Shown piece after piece: positions 48,136 to 58,725 of a DNA stretch of 64,000 nt (its first letter is position 1; every line of letters starts with the position of its first letter). This DNA comes from Lichenostomus cassidix (lineage: Eukaryota > Chordata > Aves > Passeriformes > Meliphagidae). Under the pieces are notes generated by a model that saw nothing but the letters and a program-made list of their open reading frames with translations, was not told the origin of the DNA and ran no database searches. A program made the position numbers and the translations under genes. The DNA lies in NCBI GenBank assembly GCA_008360975.2, contig CM039202.1, positions 869,345 to 933,344 of the forward strand. Reading direction: 5' to 3'.

Positions 48136-51100
48136 GATTCCTCAGGGGTGAAGGGTTTGTTCCCATCTGGGACTCACAGCCTCATTCTCCATTTGGGGAT
48201 GGATTTGAAGCCAGGTCCCACCTGGATCCCTGAGGGTCCCCCTGTCCCCCAGGAGCCAAAGGAGGCCTCAATCCCCACAATTCCTGACATCTCCCTGGGC
48301 AGAGGGACTGAGAGCAGCCCTGCCTGTCCCCAGGCCAAGTGCACACTGACAGAGGGGGATGGCTGTGATCCCACAGCTCCCAAGCCAGCAGAGACTCCCA
48401 GACTTGAATCAACATTTGCCACAGCAGGGGATTTTCAGCTGCTCTATTTAAATGCTGAATTTTCTTTTTCATTTCGATGCTTAACTCATAAAAACTGAAT
48501 TTATTTGGGTTGGGTGCTGATGCCTGCAAGCACAGCTGCTCACCAGCTCTCTCTGCTTGCTATGTAAATGCATGAGAAGAGGATTTAAAAGCCTTTTCCA
48601 GTCTGCCCAGCGCCAGGATTTGGGTTTTCTTCCTCTCTTACTGCTGTAGTGATGCAGCCAGGATGCCCCAAAGCCCCACAGCCTCCCAAAGGAGAGGTGT
48701 GTGAAAAGGTCTCACATTCCCTGCTTTGTGGAGGAGAACTCTGGAGATGGAAATCTGTTCCCAAGGAGTGCAGGGGCAGAAATAAACCCAGGGTGGGCTG
48801 CAGAGAGGCTGAGGGCAGCTGAGCTGGCCCTGCCCAGCTTCAGGAGCAGAGCCAGGTGCTGCAGGATGTGGGATCTGGGATGATCATTTGGAGGGAGGTG
48901 TCTGTCCCTGGATCCAGGATGGTTCCATCATTCCCTAAGGCTATCCAAACTATCTGAAGGGGTAAAACAAGAGGTGACACCTCGGTCACTCCGTTCTCTC
49001 CACTGCTGCTCCACAGGAGGATTTGCTGCTCCCAAACCCAGGCACAGTGACAGAGTTCTGAGCACCAGAGGGGACTTTGGCTCCCTGTGAGTGCAGTGAG
49101 ACCCTGGGAAGGGGTGAGGCTCAGGGAGCTGCTCCTGAGCCATCCCTGATGTGTAACTCAGCTCAAAAACCATTTCCCAAACAGCAGTGGGAGCAGAGCA
49201 GCCCCAGAGCCACACGAGCTGCCATTCCTGGGAAACTCATTCACACCAGCTGAGTTTTAAACCATATTCACTTCAGGCACACTAAACTGTGGATCCAAGC
49301 CTGTAATCCACATTCTCCTGATTTCACATTCGTTGTGTGCAGCAATGAACACAAAAAAGCAAACCTAATCTGGGTATTCCCATTGCTGCTGGTGGCGAGG
49401 CGAGGAAACCTCACTCCTTCTGGAACAGATGGCAGAACAGACACTGCTCCCAACAAAACCTCATCTGCAGCAATTCTCCCTAAAGACCCTCCCTGGGAGG
49501 TCTGATGTGGATCCCTGTGTGATCCCTGTGCCATCCCTGCAGCCCCAGCCCCCAAATAAATCCCTAAATAATGAATTGGCACAGGGAGGCACCCCTTGGC
49601 TGTGCCACCCCAACAGTGCTGCTCAGGGAAATTCCTTTTGCTGCACAGAGGCACAGGGAAAGGTGACCCTGAGGACACACAATGGCATCAACACCCCTGG
49701 GACAGGAGGAAACATTTCATAACAAGCACCAAGAGCTGCTGGGAGCCACTCAGCTCTGGCCAAGGAGACATCAGCACCAGGTGAGGGGAGTGACCAGAAA
49801 TGGGGAGAGGAGCAGTGGACAGGAAAGGTTGTCCCTCCTGGGGAGGTAATTCCAAGGTAATTCCAAGGAAGCTGTGTCAGCCATCACTAGAAAATATCCC
49901 TGCCTTTCCCATCCTCAGGGCTGATGACAGGAATTTTCACATTAAGCTGCAGGGTAGGTCAAGAACATTTATTTTAACACTTCTGGCCTTTGGTTTAAGA
50001 GACTTTCAGCACCTCCAGGTTCCAGAACAAACAATTCCAGGGAAGAAGGTTTCTGTCCCTGACAATGGGGCTGGTTCCCATCACCAGCTGGGCTGAACTG
50101 AGGTTTCACACCAGCTGTGGAGTGTCTGAGCTGCAGGGAATGCTCAGAGGCTCCCCTGGAGCTGCCCTGCCCAGCAGGGGTGTGCCCAGCACTGGGAATG
50201 TTTGTTTTTTTGGGAAAACAGCATTCCTGCAGTTCTGCCCTGCATGGAATAACCAAACTCTCCCCAGCCAGGCTCTGGCAGGGAGCAGGGAAGGGGCTGG
50301 AGCCTCCTTCCCCCTCACTCTTGGGCTGAACAAACACCAACAATGCCCCAATCAGCCTCCACTCTGCCTCTAATGAAACACCAGCCCAGCTCCTTTGTCT
50401 GCAGCTATTCCCAGCCTTATGTTTGCATCCAGGGCTGCATCCAAACTCTAATGAAATAAATTCTTGGATCAGAACCACGGATTCGTTGCCAGCACCGGGG
50501 TTTGAAACTTCCAGCAGTGCTCAGCACCCTCAGAACAATCCCCAGGAGCCTTTCTGGCTCAGTTATTTCCCAGGGCAGGCTGTCCTTTACCTGGGAATAA
50601 AGCTGAGTTTATCCCCCCAGCCCATTTCCAGGGCTGCTTTAACAGGTTTAACCCACTTTCTGAAGACACTGAATGATTTCCAGCAGATCTTCACCTTGAT
50701 GAGCCCAGAATTAGCCCAAGCCTTTATGGGACATTTTATTGGCCAAAGCAAATCCGACCTGGTGAGATTTACCAGCTTTATTAGCAGCAATAACAATTTT
50801 ACTGTCAACAGCAGTAAATCAGGGTTCATTGAGAACTCCACCATTTTTATCTGCAGAAAGCAATTAAAGTGTCAGGTTTTCATTGGACATAATAGCTAAG
50901 TTCCATAGGAGACAGACTCCCTGTTTAATTGGGGAATGTAAAGCTGCCAGTCCAAAGATCTCTGAAATTCCCAGTAAAATTCAAACAGACTGAGGATGTT
51001 TGGTGAGCTACACCTTTGGAAGTTTGTTTTGTCTGCAAAACAGATCCATTTTCCAGAACACACATTCAATAATTCTGGCAATTCTCTGTAATACAACATC

Positions 51101-51360
51101 CATTTTCCTGGTAACGAGTGAAAACACCACAGAGCTGAGGAGAAGTCGGAGCAGAAATTGGAATGACAGAGTAATGCACACCAGAAACCTGGATACAAAC
51201 CCAGCCACTCACTGAGCCCATTTCTGACTCATTTTCCTCTCCTTTAGCACTTCTGCCTCATTGATGGTGTCTCTGCACCTCCTCTTGCTGCATTTCTCCT
51301 CTTTATTTCCAGGGACATCTGCTCCATCCCCTCCCCATTAACTAACACCACACTTTCCTC

Positions 51361-51429
51361 TGCAGTTTATTTCCCCCTTTATTTCCCCCTTTTCTTTATT
51401 CTTGCTTTATTTTCTCCTTTTCTCCCCTC
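51361..51429. repeat. Polypyrimidine/polypurine tract
   Basis: The + strand is almost pure C/T with A interruptions, built from TTTATTTCCCCC and CTTTTCT units. The transcribed strand is purine-rich. Confidence 0.7.
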
Positions 51430-52040
51430 AATTATCACCAACCCCATCCACAGTGGGGATAAAGGGGCAAAAATGACTCCTGAGTGATCCACTGGCCTCA
51501 TTGCCCAGAAGCTGCTGCAGAGAGCTGCAGAGTGCAATTAGAAATGCAACATTTCCTCGGCTTTTTTAAAGCCTCTGCAGCAGATTTTTAAACACGACCC
51601 ACTTAGAACCTCTCCCTCCAGAGCAGCCTGGTTATTGCTGTTTTAAGGCATCCCCATTGTTTTCCTGTTAAGATTCAGCTCTCACCACAAAAAGCCTGTT
51701 TAAAGCTAAGCCAAACCCCACCAAATTGTTACTTGCAGCAGATTTTCTCTCCCCAGCAACCATTTATCATAATATTTTTAGGTTTGCCTTTTTCTCTGTT
51801 GTATTTCTCAAGGAGAAAAGTAATTGCCGCGAAAATAAGTAACAATCTGCTTTCAGTTGGGAAGCACAGGACTTGAAAACTGTCTGAAAACCAGGATTTC
51901 TCAGAGAGCAGCCCACAATTTGGATAAAAACCCACGCTTTTGAGAACTTAGCAAATAAAAAAACAGCATTCTGGGGGAGAAGAGCACTGTGGCCAACACC
52001 TCCAGCACCCCATGGGCACTGAGTCCTTTTGCTTCCCCCA

Positions 52041-52137
52041 TCCCAAAGCTTTTCTGTCCCCCTGCCCACCCCAAAGCTTTTCTGTCCCCCTGCCCACCCC
52101 AAAGCTTTTCTGTCCCCCTGCCCACCCCAAAGCTCAC
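52041..52137. repeat. 28-bp minisatellite abutting the exon 4 donor
   Basis: Three full copies of a 28-bp unit (AAAGCTTTTCTGTCCCCCTG plus CCCACCCC) start at 52045, 52073 and 52101. A fourth, truncated copy starts at 52129 and merges into the exon 4 donor site. The copies are identical. On the transcribed strand each carries GGGG, GGG and GGGGG runs. Confidence 0.95.
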
Positions 52138-52241
52138 CTCAGCTGCAGGGACACCCTCGGGAGGTCGGCAGTGCAGCACAATCATCCCCTCGATGGGAAC
52201 CTCCTTCCCCTGGGGGTCTTGCTCAAAGTTCTTCCGGAGAT
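52138..52241 (-). CDS. UNC5D: UNC5D exon 4: first part of Ig2
   Basis: 104 bases. It enters in phase 1, completing the Tyr of [10 protein letters not shown], and ends on a codon boundary at PAAE with donor GTGAGC. The segment covers [19 protein letters not shown] and [13 protein letters not shown], with the first Ig2 cysteine in LHC. Ig2 is the principal netrin-binding domain in UNC5 receptors. The first intron bases belong to a 28-bp minisatellite (see findings). The 12.5 kb intron that follows is the largest within the window. Confidence 0.97.
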
Positions 52242-54278
52242 CTGCAGGGTGGGATGGAAGAATTTGTTATAATTCCCATTAAATGTGGGGTTTCCTCGCT
52301 GTGAAAGGAACTCAAACCCTCAGCTCTGTGCCTCCCTGCTCCAGGATGTTCCACCAGGAACACTCAGTGTCTCCCCAGTGCTTTACTTGGGGATTTCCTG
52401 ACTCAATTCCTGCCTTGCTCACACCTGCTGGACAGAGCCCTGGCCCTGCACACCTCCTGGTATTTCACAAATACACTCCCAGAGATTTCACACAATGCAT
52501 TCAGATTTATCTGAGCAAGCTGCTGGCAGAAAGATGCTCTCAGTGCCTGAGCTCTCCTTTGCATGATTCTCTGTCAATGTTGGTTTTGCCCACCCCAGAT
52601 AAACAATCTCTTTTCCAGCACTCTCTTTAAAAAGGCATTCATTAACAGCCGGGCTGCACTTGTGCCTACAAATGCCTTTATTAGGATGAGGAATGGAGCA
52701 GGATCTGTTTGCTCTGCCTTCCTCACCAGCAGAAAGAAATACTCACCTGCTCCCTCCGAGAAATATGAAGTGCTGCAGCACTGGGGACTTGACTCACAAT
52801 TCACAAACTCCAGGGTTTAAGTGCAAAATCAAAAAGAGGGATGAAATAAAGCTCCCAGCTCCTCAGAGCTCATCCCAGAGGCGCTGTGAGAACGTTCTGG
52901 GCTCTGCACAGACTGGAGCTGCAGAGTCTCAGCTGCTGCTCCCCAGTGCTCCCCAAGCCATCAGCTGTGCCCCAGGATGTTCTCCCAGCCAGGCTGGCAG
53001 AGCTGAGTTCTTCCCCTCTGCCCTCTGCAATTGCTGCTCTTCCCATCAAAAGGCTCAGCTTTGGGCAGAAGCAGCACAAAAACGGGCTCAGCTCCCAGGA
53101 AACCCTCCAGGCACCTCTGAGCACTCCAGGCTGAGTGAGGAGCCTCTCCAGAGCCAGGTGGGGTTAATGGGATCTCGGGGGGCACTGGGAACAAGGACTG
53201 CTCCCACAGTGAGGGTTAAAAGCCCATCACACAGCTCCACCTGCTCCTGCTCACTCTGAGCTTGGCTCAAATTGCCATTTTGTGGGGCTGGGAAATCACA
53301 GCGCGGAGAAAAGTCAATAAAAATTCAATTCAGATAAAGGTCCTTTCAGCTTGGCAGTGCAGGGGAATTATTAGCTCAGTGTTATGACAGTTAATGCAGT
53401 GAAATAAAAAATTGAATTTACACGTATTTAGACATTCAGACTGAATCAGCCAACAAAAAAATCCACCATTAATGAAATGAAGGTTTTCTTACACTGTCCT
53501 TTTACTTCTGACAAATGTTTATTTTATCCAGTCAAATGTTTACCCTGTTAAAAGACACCTTCTTACACTTGTCAAGAACTGCTGGAACACTACTTGGAGG
53601 TAGTTTTTCCCTTTGCTCCTGCCCTGGTCTCCAGGGAACATTTCTCCCAGCTCTTTGCAGGCTGTTCCTCCTTTCCCAGGCTGGAAAGGGAATACCTGAG
53701 CTGGGCTTTAAGGGAAAAGGGTTCACCACAGCCTGGGGGAAGGAAATTCCTGAATTCCCTGCTGGCAGGGGCAGTGTCAGGCTCTGATTGTCAGGAAAAC
53801 ATCCCAGCTGACTGCCAGGTGGGGATGGGAGGAGGTTTGGAGCACTCCACAGGCTCCCAGGGACATTTGGGGTTGTCTCTGATGTCCCTCTGGCTCTGGG
53901 GGCATTTTCTGCATTTCCTTTTTGCAGCACAGGGCTGTGGGTGGAGGGACAGCACCACAGCACCTTAGGGACACAGGGAGTGGAAGATCATCCCCTTCCC
54001 TAAATGAATCCATGGACAGCACTTCCAGCATTTGTTCCCAACCAAAACCAGCTCTGCTGGAGAAGCTCAGGACTCCTGCAGCAGCCTCAGCTCTGGTTGG
54101 GATGGTTTATCCCAGCAAAGGAAGGTGTTTGTTCCTCCACTGACAGCTGTGGCTTCCTGGGACATTCCTGCAGTGTCCCCAGGGAAGGCTGACAGGGGCA
54201 GTGGTGCTTTCCCACATCCATGGACACTGAACCCAGCAGCATTCCCACCCCTGAGCCTGGACAGCAGGATTTACTCAC
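52242..54278 (-). other. UNC5D intron 3
   Basis: 2.0 kb, GT-AG. No gene or classified repeat seen. Confidence 0.95.
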
Positions 54279-54422
54279 AAGCGATGCGCACAGACGCCTT
54301 CCTGCTCTTGGAGGTGCCCAGGTGGCTCCAGGCCACACACTGGCACCAGTAATCCTCAGGGCCATGGAAATCCTCCACCTGCTGCCTCGTCACGTTGATG
54401 GAAACCTCACGGACCTTCAGCC
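54279..54422 (-). CDS. UNC5D: UNC5D exon 3: second half of Ig1
   Basis: 144 bases, phase 1 in and phase 1 out, donor GTGAGT. The translation begins [18 protein letters not shown] and continues [16 protein letters not shown] and [11 protein letters not shown]. The YWCQC motif supplies the Ig1 partner cysteines, and NVT is an N-glycosylation sequon. No long open frame with an ATG covers it, so it is recognised only by homology and splice sites. A 17-bp tandem repeat sits directly upstream of the acceptor (separate entry). Confidence 0.97.
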
Positions 54423-54435
54423 CTGGGGACAGAGA

Positions 54436-54486
54436 GGGACAGAGAGTCAGCAGGGACGGAGAATCAGCAGGGACAGAGAGTCAGCA
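54436..54486. repeat. 17-bp tandem repeat carrying branch-point-like motifs
   Basis: Three 17-bp units on the + strand, GGGACAGAGAGTCAGCA with slight variation, start at 54436, 54453 and 54470. On the transcribed strand they read CTGAC or CTGAT followed by a pyrimidine-rich stretch. Confidence 0.9.
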
Positions 54487-56337
54487 GGGACAGGCAGGGG
54501 GAGGCTGAGGGACCCAAACCTCAGTGCCATTTGTAATTGAGGCAAAGCTCTAATTACCCTTACTGATTAAATTCTGTAAGACCAGCAGGTCACAATGCAC
54601 TGAGTTCCATGAATTACCCCTGTGAATTATCTTTGCAATGCTTCCCTCAGAATCCTCACCTCTGGTGCTTCCTCTGCCCAGGATGTTTGTGTGGAATTCA
54701 ATCACATACGACAAAAATGTCTGTCAGTCTGACATCTCCATGCCCCTGAAAACCTCCTCAAGCACTGTGGCCCTTCAGACCAGGAGCATTTCCTCCAGAC
54801 AGAGCCTGAAGGGAAAATCCAGACCTGTAGAAGCCTCTGACACCTTTTGTGTTCCACCCTGGGATATTCACCAGACCTGCAGCCACCTCGGCATGACAAC
54901 CTGGGGAGAGGAAATCCAATCCAAACCTGGGTTCAGGGGCACTGGGAACCATTTGAAAGAGTCAGGAAAACATTAAATGAAAATAGAAAACATTCACGCC
55001 TTGCACCTCCTCCCCTCTCCTCCGGCGCAGTCTCAAGGCAGTGATTTCCCCTCCACTGGAAATGGAGGCAAACTCCATCTCGCCGTATTTCATGCCTGTG
55101 AAGTTTATAAAGCAGCAGGAATTCTAAACCTGAACTCCATAAAAATTGGCTTCCACTTAATCTCAGGCATCATTAACAGCTGGGCAGCCACTCCTCAAAG
55201 GCAGGGGGAAGTCAATGTGCTCCTGTGCATTGGGAGGGATGAGGTTCTCTGGGGCTCACTAGGGATGCTCCAGAGAGGGGTGGGGAAGGTCAGACAAGCT
55301 TTAAATCCCATACAAAAATACAGAATGTTTGCTGCTTTTCCAGCAACAGACAAAGAGGATTTTTACTTCTTTTCATTAACCCTGTTTGGCTTCACAATCA
55401 AACCCAGAGACAGGGACAAACCCCCGGCAGCTCCCCACGCTGCCTCCAGAATCCCTCCAGCCCCTCAAATATTTGTTCCCCCTGCAACAAACACACACAG
55501 GTTTCCTGGCTGCTTTGATTTGCATTTTGTTTTCCCCGTGTTGATGCTGTTTTTAACAAAACTGTTTACAAAGCCTCCCTTGATTTTCTGACACGACGAC
55601 AACAAACCCTCAGGAACAAAGGAGCCCCTGGAACCAGCAGCTCTGCCAGAGACCCTGCCAGGAACAGACACCCCTGAGCAGAGCCAGCCCTGCTCTGCCA
55701 GCGAGAAATCCCTGGATTCTGACAGAAAAACGCTTTGCAGAGCCATCTGTGCAGGTGTGAGGTGAGAGGAGCTCCAGTGAGTTTCCTCAGACAGGATCTG
55801 AGTGCTGCAGGGTTGAGATCCATCAATCTATTCCCACCAGGACCTCCCTGGGGCAGAACTCTCCCTGGATCATCCAGAGCTGTGCTGACCCCACTGACAC
55901 CCCCAGCTGCTGATCCCTCCACTCCTGAGCAGCAAACAGCAACAGAGGGGTGAGAGCTGCCCCAGCACAGCCCCTGCTGCCCACAGCAGCAGCATTTTGA
56001 CACCAAACAAAGAAGTCGTCACTTGATGATGAATTTTGGAGGAGCTGATGCCATTTCTTGGCTCCTGGGTGCTGAGAGTTTCTGAGCAGGCGTCAGTGAA
56101 TTCAGGCATTTACAGCTCCAGATTTATTAAGGTGGAATATTCTCCAGGCCAGCCCTTCCCTTCATTGACACAGTGTTTAATTAATCCATAAATCAGCCTG
56201 TATTTAATGTGGCAAACAAAGAGCACGGGGTTTTGGGAAGCTGGTGGTTCAGCGTTTTGAGAATGGGCCAGGTAGGAATTCAGGTCTTTTTAAAGGCCTC
56301 CCAATTCACCCATAGAGAAAATAAATGCTTCCAGAAC

Positions 56338-56400
56338 TGCAGAATCTCGGAATTGTTGGGGTTGGACAGCACCTCTGGAGAACGTGGAGTCTTTGGGGAA
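56338..56400 (-). mobile_element. Probable CR1 LINE fragment
   Basis: GAATTGTTGGGGTTGGACAG followed by CACCTCTGGAGAACGTGGAG resembles the reverse complement of a CR1 3' tail, with several mismatches. Confidence 0.5.
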
Positions 56401-57504
56401 AGTTATGCTTTGTTTATGGAGAAAGTGCAGCTATTTCCATTTGTTTTAGAAACAACCACAGAAAGCAAACCTACTGGGAAGAGAGGAATATTCTTCATTT
56501 ATCATCCCCGTGTTTTACCAGCAAACACGTTCACCTCCCCTCCACACCTCGAGAAACGCAGGGAAAATCATTCCTGGGGAATGACACCGGGTGAGAAATC
56601 CATGCAAATAAAACCAGGCAGCTCATAAACAAGAGCAACATTTTACCTGCGACTCGAATAACTCTAATAAGCACGGCGAGCCCAACCCTTTAAATTATTG
56701 TGCAAATTAGAAGCATCATCTTTTGTTTTACAGTAGAGCCTGCAGAATATCAAGTGCTGGCGCTGGCACTGATATGCTAATGGGCACTGCTGGATGCTCG
56801 AGCTGCACACAGACCGGGGCTGGCAGCAGATGAATAATTGCTCTCCATGTACCAAACATAACAGAGCTGCAGAGAACTTCAGCATTTGTCAGCTTTATTT
56901 GTTTAAATGAGAAAAACACTGACAGCAGTTATTGCTGTAATCCTTCCAGTTATCAGACGAGGAAACTCTGCTGGCTGGGCTGAGGCTCTGCCCAACCCAC
57001 ACGGAAATAGCTGTGAGGTTCTGGAGTGGCCACTGCAGCGTGCAGGCAGGGAAAGGCAGCACAGAGAAATTAATCAGCCCCTAATTATTACACTTTCATC
57101 ACAGCAGCAGCCACGAGCTCAGGCTCTCCCTTGATGAGGCAGAGCACAGAGAGAACAAAGTCCCTGCTCTCCACGTTGGGAATAAACAGGGAAAGCAGAG
57201 GCAGAGCAGCAAATCCAGCCAGGGACACTCCAGGCAAAGCCTTCCAGCCATTCCCAGCAGCAGCACTTGTCCTACAGAACTCCTGCCTCTCCTGCTGCTC
57301 CTCAGGCTCACAGACACTCCTGGGCCACTCTGAGATCTTTATTCCTCTCCTAGAAAACCAAAACCTTGCAAAGCTGGGTTCTGTGCTCATCACGGTGCCA
57401 CAACACACCCGTGGTGAGTCCCTGCCTGGGGACACCAGCAGTGCCACCCCAGCCTCTGCCAGAGCTCACACTGCTCACACACCATCCCTGGGCTCACCCT
57501 GCAG

Positions 57505-57605
57505 CATTTCCCTGCTCCAGGAAGGATGTCCTGCCCATGGCAGGGCTGGGAGGAGATGGATTTTAGTTCCTCCCAACCCAAACCATCCCAGGAGCCCAGA
57601 GCCCA
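57505..57605 (+). mobile_element. CR1 LINE 3' fragment
   Basis: GTCCTGCCCATGGCAGGGC, then AGATGGATTTTAGTTCC and TCCCAACCCAAACCATCC follow the order of the avian CR1 3' end. It is diverged and 5'-truncated. Confidence 0.7.
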
Positions 57606-58506
57606 TCTGCCAGCCCTGCTCCTCAAACCTCACCTGTCCTGATGTCATCTAAAACCCACCTGGTGTTACCAACCTGGGTTTATTCTCTTATTAATCCAAA
57701 GCTTAGAAAACATAATTGCAGCACTCACAGACAGCTTTTCTGTAACCATATGGAAGGAAAGCTTTTAGGGACGACATTTCTCCTGTATTGATTCAGCAGT
57801 GCCTTTAGAAGTAAAGGTTATGCCTATTAAATTATTTCTGAAAAGGTAACTGTAAAAATTAAAATTCATTCAGATTAGCATTTACAAAAAAACCCCTCTA
57901 ATATGAAATTTCTTCAGAATGTGTCACTTCAAAAGAATGCCAAGCACTACTTTAGGAGGTGCAGCTTCTTTTTAAATGGCATTTTTGCCTCTAAAAAAGG
58001 AATTTCTTGTGTTGCTGGAGAAGGTGTTGTACACACAGCACTCCTGCCAAGGCTGGGGGTTGCCTAGCAATGCTGGGATTCGGAGAGGGAGAAAAGCAAT
58101 AACAGCCCAGCCCTGTGGAGGCACAGGCAGCACAGCATTAAATTGCTTTGCAAGACTTATCAAGATGCTGCTAAATGAGAAAAGATACAGGGACTGCTTG
58201 GAGCTGATAAAATCTGTTGATCACTCCCAAATCTCTCCCTTCTCACTCTCCTCCACACACACTGGACACTGTGGGTTTCTCCTGCTCAGGTCATTCCCAC
58301 CCCAATCCCTCCTCTGGCTGGGGACAAACTCCAACCTGCCCTGGGGTGTCCAGGGCTCCACCCAGCAGGAATCCCACAGAAACTGGGATTTCCCATTTCC
58401 AGTTGTTACAAACGGAGCAGAGAGATGCCCAGCTCCCTGCAGAGCTAGCCCTGCTCAGAGCTGGCATTCCCACCAGCATTTGTCCCCAGAGCAGCTCCTG
58501 TCCCAC

Positions 58507-58725
58507 CTGTGGCCTCGTCCAGGCTCTCGTGGGACACGTGCTCGTTCTGGTGCACCCACTCGCCGTTGCACTTGAAGAAGATCTGCATGGCAGGCACAGC
58601 CCTGCAGCGCAGCACGATGGGGTTGCTCTTGATGATGTAGGAATCGTCTGGCTCCTCCAGGAAATGGGGCAGAGTCCCCGGGGCCGAGGGGATGGACTCG
58701 GGCAGAGCCTCGCTGTTCTCATTTC
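58507..58725 (-). CDS. UNC5D: UNC5D exon 2: N-terminus of mature protein and first half of Ig1
   Basis: 219 bases (2 + 72 codons + 1). The acceptor is TTTCAG before GAAATG and the donor is GTGGGA after ACAG. The encoded segment runs from [13 protein letters not shown] through [14 protein letters not shown] to [15 protein letters not shown] and DEAT. The [11 protein letters not shown] run is shared with UNC5A and UNC5D; IIKSNP and [20 protein letters not shown] fit UNC5D. In the family, Ig1 is the main FLRT-binding surface. The first cysteine of the Ig1 disulphide (LRCRA) and the extra FKC cysteine are present. The exon enters in phase 2 from an exon outside the window, so the true N-terminus cannot be given. 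Confidence 0.97.

Larger units (their letters stand above)
39659..52137 (-). other. UNC5D intron 4 (12.5 kb)
   Basis: This intron separates the two halves of Ig2. No open frame in it shows homology to anything I recognise. It contains a 28-bp minisatellite at its donor, a pyrimidine tract (51361-51429), a 22-bp minisatellite (48014-48135), a 37-bp duplication (46942-47028), a CA-rich run (46683-46732) and a CR1 fragment (44459-44512). AT-rich blocks at 46250-46660, 50690-50890 and 40380-40520 could be regulatory (inference only). Confidence 0.95.
54423..58506 (-). other. UNC5D intron 2
   Basis: 4.1 kb, GT-AG. It contains a 17-bp tandem repeat at its 3' end and two CR1-like fragments (56338-56400, 57505-57605). 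No gene recognised. Confidence 0.95.

Noticed and set aside
17640..58725. Assignment to UNC5A, UNC5B or UNC5C
   Set aside because: Exon-by-exon residues (DKKPLHEIK stalk, [25 protein letters not shown]-terminus) fit UNC5D only.
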